Positions 36,501-43,954 of a DNA stretch of 64,000 nucleotides are shown here, in pieces. Source of the stretch: Oscillospiraceae bacterium (GTDB lineage Bacteria > Bacillota > Clostridia > Oscillospirales > Ruminococcaceae); contig JAFQBH010000028.1 of NCBI GenBank assembly GCA_017399765.1, forward strand, positions 1 through 64,000. The letters are read 5' to 3'. Made by a program: the position numbers and the translations under genes. How positions within the stretch are numbered: position 1 is the stretch's first letter; each line of letters begins with the position of its first letter. The notes below the pieces were generated by a model. That model was given only the letters and a program-made list of their open reading frames with translations, ran no database searches and was not told the origin of the DNA.

Positions 36501-36750
36501 TTTCAACGAAAACGACTGACGTTCCGATATTTTCCTCAACAACCTCCGCTTTCGGAACAAAATTAAAAAAGCTCAGGTTGCTTTCGAGAGAAAACGGAAC
36601 CATAAGGCGCAGGAAAACAAGTGCCCAGGCAATATAGAAAACCTTTCGCGGAACAGCTTTTTTGAAAAGAAACCGCAAAACAAGCAAAGCCGCCATTATC
36701 GGAACGGCGCCTATTGAAAGGTTTAAAACCTTAAGAAAAATTTCTGTCAT
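33571..36750 (-). CDS. M56 (BlaR1-like) membrane metalloprotease 2 with repeated extracellular domains, 1059 aa
   Basis: The N-terminal ~325 residues hold the membrane helices and the zinc site HECTH (H209, E210, H213), followed by a late helix. Outside the membrane a domain of the immunoglobulin-like type (ETENSKAVYSKENGLEIEVN) comes first. It is followed by about four diverged copies of a 90-130-residue module that each end in a hydrophobic-aspartate stretch. The protein lies between BlaI-2 and the lipoprotein. The repeats suggest ligand capture or signal integration (inference). It is longer than standard BlaR1 (about 600 residues). Confidence 0.82.
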   Translation of the reverse strand: MTEIFLKVLNLSIGAVPIMAALLVLRFLFKKAVPRKVFYIAWALVFLRLMVPFSLESNLSFFNFVPKAEVVEENIGTSVVFVENENERVEFPVFVNPDRENPNVDGVYHSAITGEIVTGPDITTVPMDKNMIFGTIWIFGTAGLLLFGIIGYFAVLRKTNFESVPYTKNIRLSDFFKTPIVCGLFRPKIILPMNFDLDDEAKVASVIAHECTHIRRKDNLWRLLATFTLYVHWFNPLVWICYNAFIRDMEVSCDEEVLGKSKNDIRAEYAESLVALAGNGTNPLYGGVLSFGECAVKERVKCIMNFKKTTLMIIILCVAAIAALGVIFLTNPSVLEEGEQSVSYETFETENSKAVYSKENGLEIEVNIKNTDDKTIWLGPATYIYSAPEGNKRQFIGICDNGGVLMIRKGDEALFCDAIPAEKFHESVRASLTAGEYILEREVYFDEGLTPTNLYANFRFVIELKDEIIPAEQFFGRVMEGSHLGSFVPDQSNMPTEDVFDNPYQKKYCEEIIDGIVPETVERFYVTFSPNDETTYREIEYCYMEDILFLLQNMELTVCEAKNPNTGGLTSIYFQTTAGNITIQNNGGFFTIAKENDPVRYAFDAEPCASVFDDIESIARGIMSGEFDEGETNPQIGYELYAFVSNEFEGGGKYFPSDSVLPNGIEWGSKEQADGFEKIIDNLDAGNIKSFMAAFTPAGGSGKTVTINGNQVNELLKLLRKVEIIPGKPQNPSATGGMAFHIVTTDDDYMVISSDLNMLCISKKGQKTNYYFNATDYSDEIWDIMLTMDELINEEKDTGQVGSTTAESHLIPEEIEPFVTLFSNNSKTAAVNYAIAEELRDLLVLGNLTITPNEYDSSALGKSLSKVDLIEFIKEDDGSKYTLELYEKGLILKGSAVSEGKRGQQWLVEDDVWKYFVNKINTEFENADYTIPYWFGLVSIKRVKEVVVFGENGEKYSYTQKDDTFDNFFSIFKSDIKVSSLEKRFDGNKITENPSGDYIKIKIYFETGTVYEILAERGYITVVSSDMNYGLRYNLAEKADAYDAFLDYAEGGPINAITG

Positions 36751-36786
36751 AATAAAATCACCTCGTTTCTTAAGTTAAAAAGTGAT

Positions 36787-37155
36787 TTATTTCTTTTCGT
36801 TGATGATTTTTTTAAGGGCTTCCAGCTCTTCGGAAGAAATGCTTTCATCTTCGAGGAACGCGGAGAAAAACGCGCTTGCGGAGCCATGGAAGAATTTATC
36901 CACAAGACCCTTTGTTTCGGTTCTGCGAACTTCTTCGAGAGAAAGAACCGGAGTGCAGAGAAAATCCGGTTCGCTGCGTTCAACAGCGCCCATTTCAACA
37001 AGGGATTTTATTATGGTATAGGTGGTATTTTTGTTCCAATCATAACGCTCCGCCGCCATAAGGCAAAGGTTTTTTGCGGTGGTTGCGCCGGTTTCCCAAA
37101 GAAGCTGCATAACCTTTACCTGGGAGTTATTGAGCTTTTCTTTCTTCTCTTTCAT
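36787..37155 (-). CDS. BlaI/MecI-family repressor 2, 122 aa
   Basis: Winged-helix repressor of the BlaI type (NNSQVKVMQLLWETGATTAK, then LVEMGAVERSEPDFLCTPVL). It starts at 37155 with AAAGGAGG upstream. Three GACTA-N6-TAGTC-type dyads lie within 90 bases of its ATG, which predicts tight autoregulation of the BlaI-2/M56-2 cassette. Confidence 0.88.
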   Translation of the reverse strand: MKEKKEKLNNSQVKVMQLLWETGATTAKNLCLMAAERYDWNKNTTYTIIKSLVEMGAVERSEPDFLCTPVLSLEEVRRTETKGLVDKFFHGSASAFFSAFLEDESISSEELEALKKIINEKK

Positions 37156-37172
37156 ATGTAAATCCTCCTTTG

Positions 37173-37188
37173 GACTAAACTTATAGTC
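37173..37188. promoter_or_regulatory. BlaI-2 operator 1
   Basis: GACTAAACTTATAGTC, five-base arms, between the -10 box and the ATG of blaI-2. Confidence 0.65.
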
Positions 37189-37199
37189 TTTACAGTTTC

Positions 37200-37228
37200 A
37201 ATATAGACTATTTTTATAGTCTTGTCAA
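37200..37228 (-). promoter_or_regulatory. Promoter of the BlaI-2/M56-2 cassette
   Basis: On the minus strand TTGACA (37223-37228) and TATATT (37200-37205) are 17 bases apart, and the spacer is almost entirely operator 2. Confidence 0.75.
37205..37222. promoter_or_regulatory. BlaI-2 operator 2 (in promoter spacer)
   Basis: AGACTATTTTTATAGTCT, seven-base arms. It fills the -35/-10 spacer. Confidence 0.7.
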
Positions 37229-37245
37229 GACTAAATTTATAGTCT
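37228..37245. promoter_or_regulatory. BlaI-2 operator 3
   Basis: AGACTAAATTTATAGTCT, six-base arms, immediately upstream of the -35 box. Confidence 0.65.
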
Positions 37246-37284
37246 ATTCAAAAAAAAGAATATTTTTCGGTTTTTACATATATA

Positions 37285-37323
37285 AAAAAGCACCACCTTG
37301 CAAAAGCAAGACGGTGTTTTTCT
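37285..37323. terminator. Hairpin upstream of the BlaI-2 promoter
   Basis: CACC...CTTGC pairs with GCAAG...GGTG with a 4-base loop and one internal mismatch, followed by a T-run on the plus strand. Confidence 0.4.
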
Positions 37324-37324
37324 T

Positions 37325-37636
37325 TAATTCTGGTAACAGCGACTTATGAAGCCTTTTTCAAAAACGCAAACTCAGGGCTCGCGTGCTCATCTTGAGCACG
37401 GTGCTCAAGACCCCTCAATTGGCTTTGCAAAGCGGTTTTGGTATGGGTGCGAAAAAGGAAGGTTGAGAGGTTGCAAAAATATTTGTGCAACATTATATTG
37501 TATTGATTTTGCCCTTAAATAGGCCATTTTTCAGGGGTGAGTGGAGAATAAATTTGCATTCCGGAATAGTTTTCAATGGAATTTATGTCACACAACCATG
37601 GATTTGCATTCTTTTTCTGTATTAAAACTTCCACAA
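37325..37636. other. Gene-free spacer before rex
   Basis: About 310 bases without a supported gene. It holds the perfect palindrome at 37391-37409 and otherwise no clear promoter or coding frame. Confidence 0.5.
37391..37409. repeat. Perfect palindrome CTTGAGCACGGTGCTCAAG
   Basis: A 19-base palindrome with nine-base arms in a gene-free stretch. The same core is found at 58511-58527, about 21 kb away. Confidence 0.7.
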
Positions 37637-37673
37637 AGAAAAAGAGCACCCAACGGCAAGGGTACTCTTTTTC
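37637..37673 (-). terminator. Terminator after rex
   Basis: Stem GAAAAAGAGtACCC pairing with GGGTgCTCTTTTTC on the minus strand, followed by TTT. It ends the rex operon. Confidence 0.75.
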
Positions 37674-37682
37674 AAAAGGGGG

Positions 37683-38318
37683 TTATTGTTGTGGTTTAGT
37701 ATGCATTTTAAAAGAAAGGGTCATAAGGCTGTCTGAAATATGGACACTGCTTACCTGGGTCATTTCCGTGCTTTTAAGATCAACGGAAGCAAAATTCCAG
37801 ACGCCTTTAATTTTGTTATCCGTCGCAATTCCGAATATTTTTTCTGCGGCAGACGCAGGGGTTGCAATTATAACAATATCTATTTCGTTTTCTTTGAGAT
37901 ATTTATCAAAAAGCCTGACGTTAAGGACCGGCACTCCGTTTATTTCCATTCCTTCAAACATAAGGTTGTTGTCGAAGGCAGCGCAGATAAAAAACTTTTC
38001 CGTTTTATATTCGTCACAGTTTAAAATTGCCCGGCCAAGGTTTCCCGCTCCGACAATTACTGATTTATATTTTTTCTGCAATCCAAGTTTTTCCTCAAGC
38101 CAGAATTTAAGTTCCGAAATTTCATATTTCGGTGCACCACCGCAGGAAAAGAAATCCTGACGAACCTGAACTCCGGTATTTCCGGAACGTTCCGCAATCA
38201 TTGATGAGGTCACCTTATCGAAGCCTTCTGCTTCCATAGAGCAAACATTTCGGTAATATATTGGAAGGCGTTTTATGGTTGCTTCCGAAATTTCTCCGCT
38301 ATACAAGCAAAAGTACAT
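37683..38318 (-). CDS. rex: Redox-sensing transcriptional repressor Rex
   Basis: Rex senses the NADH/NAD ratio through a C-terminal Rossmann domain. The N-terminal winged helix starts at ISEATIKRLPIYYRNV, and the nucleotide-binding site is KSVIVGAGNLGRAI. The chosen ATG at 38318 gives 211 residues, the normal family length; a longer frame to 38378 lacks a better site. The central recognition loop (GNTGVQVRQDFFSCGG) is a variant of the usual form. It follows the GntP permease and is likely cotranscribed with it. Confidence 0.8.
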   Translation of the reverse strand: MYFCLYSGEISEATIKRLPIYYRNVCSMEAEGFDKVTSSMIAERSGNTGVQVRQDFFSCGGAPKYEISELKFWLEEKLGLQKKYKSVIVGAGNLGRAILNCDEYKTEKFFICAAFDNNLMFEGMEINGVPVLNVRLFDKYLKENEIDIVIIATPASAAEKIFGIATDNKIKGVWNFASVDLKSTEMTQVSSVHISDSLMTLSFKMHTKPQQ

Positions 38319-38354
38319 CCTTTCCTGAATAATATTTCTCCGAAAATGTTTAGA

Positions 38355-38388
38355 CAAGGGGCTTTTATCGGTAAACAAAAGCCCCTTG
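38355..38388. terminator. Hairpin between GntP permease and rex
   Basis: CAAGGGGCTTTT pairs with AAAAGCCCCTTG, 12 matched bases, with a 10-base loop. It may attenuate transcription into rex; the T-tract is short. Confidence 0.55.
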
Positions 38389-38421
38389 AAAAAACAAACA
38401 GAAAAGAGGGTTGTGTGCTTT

Positions 38422-39735
38422 TTATGCCATCCAGGGGAACAGCCAGAGAAGAATGGTTACAACTCCGGTTGCAACAACGGTGGCAAGAGTTGTTGTGACG
38501 AAAATCGCCGGATAGGCGTCTTTCATCTTAAGGTCAGAATGTGCAACAGTCATAAGGATTGTTCCGCTGTGCGGAAGGGAATCCAGCGTTGTTGCAGAAA
38601 AAGTTGCGATTCTGTGCATAACGTCCGCAGTGAGTCCTTTTGCTTCAAGAATAGGTCTAACTATAGGAAGAACTATGGACTGACCGGTTGTGGAACCGCC
38701 GGTGAGCATACAAAGGAACGCAACGGAAATTATGCAAAGCAAAAGTGGGTTTGTCTCTATTCCGAGTATTGCATCAACAATATTCTGGAAAGCAGGAACT
38801 TTCTGAACACAGGAAGCAAAACCGAAAACCGCGCCAATGCTTCCGACCGGAGTGAGAGCGGAAAGGAAGCCTTCGTTTACATAACCTTTGATCTTCTCTT
38901 TTTCCATAAAAGGATAGAAAAGAGCAAGAGAAAGAACAGAAGAAACGAGCGTGCAGAAGATAATATTTACTTCAAAGATGTTGAACAGAATGAAGAGAAC
39001 AACAAGCGGAATAAGAGAGATCCAGAAGCCTGGAACCTTTTTGTCGGAAACGGAAACGCTGTCCTTCGGACCATATGCGAAGCTTTCTCCCTTTGCTTTT
39101 GCGTTGCTTATCATCTTATTGAGGACTATCACCATTATGATGACCTCAACAATGATACCTGCAATTCCGGGAATAAGTCCCACGGTGGAACTTGTTCCGA
39201 GAGCCTGGCAGGGAATCATATTGGTGGGCTGAGGTGCACCCGGGCCGCTGAGGGCAAAGGTGCAGCTTCCGCCAAGGATAACGCCCGGAGCGAAACGCTT
39301 CGGGATATTGCATTTTTCGAAAACAGCAAGACAGATAGGATAAATTGTGATAATTACTATTGCCGCGTTGATTCCGCCATAGCAGATTATTGCGGAAGCA
39401 AAAATTACAACAAGGATTCCCATTATCTGTTTTTTCTGTTCGGAACCGCTGTTTTTAAGGAAGGTATTGCAAAGAGTGGTCGCTATTGAAGAAGCCGCAC
39501 CGCTCACCGCGTATATTTTTGCCATTACGGAACCGAACATGAACATTCCGAAAAGGCTTGTGAATATCGCACCGATTCCGCCTATATAGGAAGTTGCAAT
39601 TGTTTCTGTAAGGGGAAGTCCCGCGCAGATTATTACAGCAACCGAGGCAAGAAAACTTGCCAGATAAACGGACCAGTTTTTATATGTAACGTATATGAGT
39701 ATCGCAAAGCCGAGGATTATACCTAAGATTTGCAT
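38422..39735 (-). CDS. GntP-family permease
   Basis: A 437-residue polytopic membrane transporter with about a dozen hydrophobic segments. The motifs GGINAAIVIITIYPICLAVF and GLTADVMHRIATFSATTLDS, with DSLPHSGTILMT at the end, are those of the GntP family (gluconate and related sugar acids, also D-3-hydroxybutyrate). It follows the MFS gene by four bases, so both are translated together. The substrate cannot be fixed from sequence. Confidence 0.8.
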   Translation of the reverse strand: MQILGIILGFAILIYVTYKNWSVYLASFLASVAVIICAGLPLTETIATSYIGGIGAIFTSLFGMFMFGSVMAKIYAVSGAASSIATTLCNTFLKNSGSEQKKQIMGILVVIFASAIICYGGINAAIVIITIYPICLAVFEKCNIPKRFAPGVILGGSCTFALSGPGAPQPTNMIPCQALGTSSTVGLIPGIAGIIVEVIIMVIVLNKMISNAKAKGESFAYGPKDSVSVSDKKVPGFWISLIPLVVLFILFNIFEVNIIFCTLVSSVLSLALFYPFMEKEKIKGYVNEGFLSALTPVGSIGAVFGFASCVQKVPAFQNIVDAILGIETNPLLLCIISVAFLCMLTGGSTTGQSIVLPIVRPILEAKGLTADVMHRIATFSATTLDSLPHSGTILMTVAHSDLKMKDAYPAIFVTTTLATVVATGVVTILLWLFPWMA

Positions 39736-39739
39736 GAAA

Positions 39740-40984
39740 TTACCAACCTTTTACCTTTTTGATTCCGGTAAAGCCGAGGATTGCACAAACGATCATTACG
39801 GGGATCATTACGATGAAAGCGCCGCTGTAAGAACCGGTCATATCATAAACAGCATTAAGAGCAGGGCTGCCGATGAAAGCGCCGATGCAGATCATGGACT
39901 GGATCCAGCCGGTGAAAGATGCGGAATCTTTGGGGCCGAATGCTGCGGTTACCATTGCGCAGGAAAGAACCTTCGGGAAGAGATATGCAACACCCATAAG
40001 GATGCAGACAAGATACATCATTCCAACGGAAGGAGTGGTGAAAGCCATGATTGCAACGCAGGCGATGAATGCGCAGATAAGGGTGATCATGGTGATTCTG
40101 GAACCGAGCCAGTCAGCAACTGCGCCGCCGGGAACCATGGTGATTGCGTTTACAAGGAAGATCATACCGAAGATGGAACCAACAGTGGTTGCATCAAATC
40201 CAAGGTCGGACATATATACGGACATATTCTGGTAAGTTGCATAGAAGCACATACCGAAGAGAAGGAATACGCCGAGGATTGCGTAAAGGTTATAGGTTTT
40301 AAGAGCTTCTTTGAAGGTGATACCGGGGAGTTCTTTCTTTTCACCGGTTTCGGTTTTTGCCGCAACTTCATCAGCAAAGCAGGGGGTGATTCCGAGTTTT
40401 GCGGGGTCTTTTCTGAGGAGAAGACGCATAACAACAACTACTGCTACCATGCCGATTGCAATGTAACGGAGGGTTGCGTTGTAACCGATCTCGCCGATTG
40501 CGGAACCAACGATTTTGCTGCCGACAGTACCGCCGAGTGCACCGACAGTCATGGAAATTGCAAGGAGAGTTGCCTGGCCTTTAGCAAACCATCTGTTGAT
40601 AAGAGTGATGGTGATTGCAGAGGAGAAGAATGCTGCACAAAGACCTACAAGGAATGCTGCTGCATAGAAAACGTAGATGTTGGATGCGGTGGAATAAATG
40701 AAATAACCGACTGCAAGGCCAAGACCGCCGAGGATCGGTACGTTTTCGTTCTGGAGAAGTTTGGTAACTTTACCGAACTGGGTAAGATAAAGTGCGCTGG
40801 AGAGAGAATGGATGGAGAAAACCAGAGAGAACTGGGTTCTGGTAATTTCCGGGAAAGTTTCGAGGATCGGGGACATAAACTGGCTGATTACGCTGTAAGA
40901 GCAGGCGTAATATACGTTCATGATGATAGTCGCAAAAAGAACAACATATCCATAGTGGAATTTAAATTTTTTCTTTTCCATCAT
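39740..40984 (-). CDS. MFS transporter, oxalate/formate antiporter-like
   Basis: A 414-residue twelve-helix transporter of the major facilitator superfamily, with a KFHYGYVVLFATIIMNVYYA first helix and the long TMH6-7 loop. A MFS-type motif is present in TMH 2-3 (LTQFGKVTKLLQ). The closest family feel is the OFA group. It is preceded by a Rex-like operator and followed at once by the GntP gene. Confidence 0.75.
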   Translation of the reverse strand: MMEKKKFKFHYGYVVLFATIIMNVYYACSYSVISQFMSPILETFPEITRTQFSLVFSIHSLSSALYLTQFGKVTKLLQNENVPILGGLGLAVGYFIYSTASNIYVFYAAAFLVGLCAAFFSSAITITLINRWFAKGQATLLAISMTVGALGGTVGSKIVGSAIGEIGYNATLRYIAIGMVAVVVVMRLLLRKDPAKLGITPCFADEVAAKTETGEKKELPGITFKEALKTYNLYAILGVFLLFGMCFYATYQNMSVYMSDLGFDATTVGSIFGMIFLVNAITMVPGGAVADWLGSRITMITLICAFIACVAIMAFTTPSVGMMYLVCILMGVAYLFPKVLSCAMVTAAFGPKDSASFTGWIQSMICIGAFIGSPALNAVYDMTGSYSGAFIVMIPVMIVCAILGFTGIKKVKGW

Positions 40985-41008
40985 TAATTTCCTTTCTTTT
41001 CTATTTCT

Positions 41009-41026
41009 TTGTTATTAAATTAACAT
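41009..41026 (-). promoter_or_regulatory. Candidate Rex operator
   Basis: TTGTTATTAAATTAACAT matches the TTGTTAANNNNTTAACAA consensus at most positions (TGTTA-N6-TAACA). It lies between the candidate -35 (TTGGCA, 41032-41037 on the minus strand) and the MFS start. Confidence 0.55.
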
Positions 41027-41035
41027 CATTTTGCC

Positions 41036-41072
41036 AAAATAAGTGCCGCCATCAAAAAGCGGCGCTTATTTT
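41036..41072. terminator. Hairpin between AKR and MFS genes
   Basis: AAAATAAGtGCCGC pairs with GCGGCgCTTATTTT; one mismatch. It separates the aldo/keto reductase from the rex operon. Confidence 0.65.
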
Positions 41073-41099
41073 GGTTGTTGGGGTATTTATATTATGGAA

Positions 41100-42095
41100 T
41101 TAATCTTCCCAGGTTTCTCTCTTAAGCTGAAGATATTCAATTTCAGCCTGAGAAAGTTTGATTTCTTCCATAGCTCTGATGCAGTCTTCAAGTTCCCACT
41201 GGTTCTGGGGTCCTATCTGTGCTGCAAGAGGAAGATCCTGAGAAAGAACATATGCAAGAGCAATGTTGGTGCCGCTGCATCCGCGAACTTTTGCAAGTTC
41301 AAGAGCTCTTCTTCTGCGCTCAAAGTTTTCTTCGGTAAGGAAGGATTCTTTGGTCATCATGGGTGCGGTTTCAGGATCGTATGCGGGAAGAAGCGGATCT
41401 ACAAAGAATCCTGCGCCCTGTGCTGCCCAAGCAAAGAGAGAAATGTTGTTCTCTTTGTGCCACTGTGCATATTCATCATCTGCATACCAGGTTCCGGGCC
41501 AACGGTTATACTGTGCGTGAACAAGGCTGTATTCGGGGCTGCTTACGGAAGGTCCGCGGTAGTTCATGCGTTTGCAGTAATCCATTGCTTCTTTAAGACG
41601 GGAAGGCTGCCAGCTGGAAACGCCGAATGCTTTGAAGTAACCGGCAATGCGGAGTTCTTCCATTTTATCCATAAGAGCTTCAACCGGTACATGCGGGTCA
41701 TCTCTGTGGATGAGATAAAGGTCGAAATAGTCAACGCCGACGCGGTCAAGGCTGTACATAAGGTCTTCCTGAATGAAAGTGGGGCTTACGCGAACAAATT
41801 CTTCGTGAAGGCGGCCTTTTCTGTCGATAAGGCAGTTGCAGCATTTGTCGGAGATCATGATGTCTTCTCTTTTTACTTTGGTGCTGCGGAGCCAGCGGTC
41901 AAGAATTTCTTCGGATTTTGCGATACCGTTGCCTTTTCCGTAATAACGGCCGGTGTCGATCATGGTGCCGCCTTTTTCAACATAAAGGTCCATCATTTTG
42001 TGTGCTTCTTCTTCAGCATCAAGAGAGAACCATGCGGTACCGAAAATAAGCTTCGGGACGGGTTTATCAAGTCCTCGTACGTTAATGTACTCCAT
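41100..42095 (-). CDS. Aldo/keto reductase, 331 aa
   Basis: NAD(P)H-dependent reductase with a (beta/alpha)8 barrel. The ATG at 42095 with GGAA upstream gives MEYINVRGLDKPVPKLIFGT; a frame open to 42158 lacks a site. The catalytic Asp and Tyr region is GTMIDTGRYYGKGN, the conserved Lys is in ISDKCCNCL and the His in YLIHRDDPH. It is divergent from the LacI regulator and probably under its control. The likely substrate is a sugar or small carbonyl. Confidence 0.8.
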   Translation of the reverse strand: MEYINVRGLDKPVPKLIFGTAWFSLDAEEEAHKMMDLYVEKGGTMIDTGRYYGKGNGIAKSEEILDRWLRSTKVKREDIMISDKCCNCLIDRKGRLHEEFVRVSPTFIQEDLMYSLDRVGVDYFDLYLIHRDDPHVPVEALMDKMEELRIAGYFKAFGVSSWQPSRLKEAMDYCKRMNYRGPSVSSPEYSLVHAQYNRWPGTWYADDEYAQWHKENNISLFAWAAQGAGFFVDPLLPAYDPETAPMMTKESFLTEENFERRRRALELAKVRGCSGTNIALAYVLSQDLPLAAQIGPQNQWELEDCIRAMEEIKLSQAEIEYLQLKRETWED

Positions 42096-42160
42096 TTGTT
42101 TAAGTTCCTTTCTTAAAAATTTTATATCGATCGATTTTCTGTGTTTATAAAATAACATAT

Positions 42161-42178
42161 TTGAAACGTAAATTTCAA
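42161..42178. promoter_or_regulatory. LacI-type operator 1
   Basis: TTGAAACGTAAATTTCAA, six-base arms, next to the aldo/keto reductase start. Confidence 0.6.
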
Positions 42179-42190
42179 TAATATTTCAGT

Positions 42191-42203
42191 AATTTCAGAA
42201 ATT
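42191..42203. promoter_or_regulatory. LacI-type operator 2
   Basis: AATTTCAGAAATT, a perfect 13-base dyad. Confidence 0.55.
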
Positions 42204-42278
42204 ATTTCAATGTTTGTAAAAATTGTACAGTTTTTTAAAAAATAAATGTGAAATATGTTGGATTTTGTTTTGTATTTT

Positions 42279-42292
42279 TTTCACATATGAAA
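42279..42292. promoter_or_regulatory. LacI-type operator 3
   Basis: TTTCACATATGAAA, five-base arms TTTCA/TGAAA. Confidence 0.45.
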
Positions 42293-42304
42293 CAAATATT
42301 CTTG

Positions 42305-42319
42305 AAATTTCTGAAATTT
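42305..42319. promoter_or_regulatory. LacI-type operator 4
   Basis: AAATTTCTGAAATTT, a perfect 15-base dyad upstream of the LacI -10 box. Confidence 0.6.
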
Positions 42320-42394
42320 TTGGCTTTATTTTTTCAAAAAAATGTGTTAAGATTTCAGTATAATAAAGTATAAACCAAAAAAGAGGCAATAAAA

Positions 42395-43405
42395 ATGCAG
42401 GTAACCCAAAAAGAAATAGCCGAATACGCCGGGGTTTCACGCGCTACTGTTTCGAGAGTTTTTAACAATCCGGAACTCGTTAAATCGCATCTCGTGAATA
42501 AGGTTTATAAAGCCATGCGCGAACTCGGCGTTGAAATAAACGGTTCCGAAATTTCCGAAGAAAAGCGCAACAGCGTTCTTGTTGTGGTAAACGATTTTAC
42601 TTATTCCCTTTTTGCTTCCCTTATTTCCGGCGTTGCAGAAGCTCTTAACCGTGAACATCTTACCATGGTTCTTTGCAACAGCGGCGGCGATGTTTCGGTT
42701 GAAAAAGAGTATGTAATGATGGCATGCCGTGAAGGATATGTCGGAATAATTTTTGTAACGGCTCTCGATACTCCGGAATACCGCAATATGCTCAGCGAAA
42801 TTTCCATTCCGGTAGTTATGCTTAACCGTAAAATAGACGGAATAAATTACGACTCCGTTCAGCTCGCGCATTTTGACTCCGCCCAGACGGCAGTCCGCTA
42901 TCTTCAGAAAATGGGACATCAGCGCATAGCTCTTTTAACCACAAAAACCGAATCCACCAACACCCGCGACGAAAAAGTCGGATTTATGAATGCTCTTGTT
43001 GAATCCGGTCTTTCCTTTGCACAAGCAGAAAAAAGCGTCTTTTATGAAGATATGACATATGCCGACGGCGCAAATTTTGCAAACAAATTTGTCCGGGAAG
43101 GATATGATTTTACCGCTCTTTATATTTTGAGCAGCGAGCAATGCATCGGTTTTGTTGCAAGATTTCAGCAGCTCGGTAAAAGAATCCCCGATGATCTGAG
43201 CCTGATCGCTCTTAATCGAGTTCCGATGCTTCTTGAAACCGGCACCAATATTACAACCCTTGATCAGCCTTCCGAGGAAATGGGAATGAAAGCAGTCGAG
43301 CTTCTTCTTAAACGTGCCGCAAATCACAACACCGGTTATACCAACGTTCAATACAGCGCCACTCTTCAGGAAGGTTTCAGCACCAGGAAAATTTCATTAT
43401 TTTAA
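42395..43405 (+). CDS. LacI-family transcriptional regulator
   Basis: A 336-residue regulator. The N-terminal helix-turn-helix VTQKEIAEYAGVSRATVSRV with the hinge helix (residues ~45-60) is typical, followed by a periplasmic-binding-like core with NSVLVVVNDFTYSLFASLIS and DQPSEEMGMKAVELLLKR at the end. It likely represses the divergent aldo/keto reductase and perhaps the transporters; inducer unknown. Confidence 0.88.
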   Translation: MQVTQKEIAEYAGVSRATVSRVFNNPELVKSHLVNKVYKAMRELGVEINGSEISEEKRNSVLVVVNDFTYSLFASLISGVAEALNREHLTMVLCNSGGDVSVEKEYVMMACREGYVGIIFVTALDTPEYRNMLSEISIPVVMLNRKIDGINYDSVQLAHFDSAQTAVRYLQKMGHQRIALLTTKTESTNTRDEKVGFMNALVESGLSFAQAEKSVFYEDMTYADGANFANKFVREGYDFTALYILSSEQCIGFVARFQQLGKRIPDDLSLIALNRVPMLLETGTNITTLDQPSEEMGMKAVELLLKRAANHNTGYTNVQYSATLQEGFSTRKISLF

Positions 43406-43410
43406 TAAAA

Positions 43411-43441
43411 AAAACGATAGCCGCAAAACGGCTATCGTTTT
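43411..43441 (+). terminator. Terminator of the lacI-type gene
   Basis: AAAACGATAGCCG pairs with CGGCTATCGTTTT with a 5-base loop and T-run. Confidence 0.88.
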
Positions 43442-43513
43442 TTATTATCCTTTATTATCATTTTATAAAACCCTGAAACTTGTTTTGCCGAGACTGTCCA
43501 ACGCATCACAACA

Positions 43514-43555
43514 AATAAGCCACCTGGTCAGCAAATGTTGACCAAGTGGCTTATT
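43514..43555. terminator. Strong hairpin 43514-43555
   Basis: AATAAGCCACcTGGTCA pairs with TGACCAaGTGGCTTATT, 16 of 17 positions matched, with an 8-base loop. It is a candidate shared terminator of converging small RNAs. Confidence 0.6.
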
Positions 43556-43614
43556 CTATAATTTTTCACGCTATGTGAAACTCTGTGGTGGAGGCGACCC
43601 ATTACTAGGCAGTA

Positions 43615-43722
43615 TCACGGCAAAAAGCATATGGATATCGTGGCTAAAATGGCTATGGCAGCCAGGATAAGCCCAATTTCCAATAACAGCTTTTTTGGCC
43701 TGTAAATGCGTTCAACCCCCAG
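43615..43722 (-). other. Short hydrophobic reading frame, candidate type I toxin
   Basis: A minus-strand frame ends at TGA (43615-43617) and encodes a segment KKLLLEIGLILAAIAILATI and then SICFLP, which is a single membrane helix with basic N-terminal residues, as in holin-like type I toxins. There is no ATG; CTG at 43722 or GTT/TTG would be needed, and no clear ribosome binding site is seen. The frame may be decayed. Confidence 0.25.
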
Positions 43723-43954
43723 AAAACAGGGTTATTTTAAGCTATTTTTAGGGGTTGAAAGTGCATTTTTTAGGGGTTGAGCACGTTCCCTTTTTATAGC
43801 ATCGGAATGGATAGTGCGAACATTCAGGCTAACAATGCTTACCGCTTTCCATTCTGTTTTTTTGCATTTGCTTGGCGTTTCTCCATTGCGCATTTTTTGC
43901 CGTCGTTTGGCTTTTGAGCGCAGTTTTGGACAACAACGCAGCTTTCGTTATATA

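Larger units (their letters stand above)
42096..42394. promoter_or_regulatory. Divergent control region AKR/LacI
   Basis: A 299-base AT-rich stretch without a gene, carrying at least four TTTCA/TGAAA dyads and a TATAAT at 42359-42364 for the LacI gene. Confidence 0.65.
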
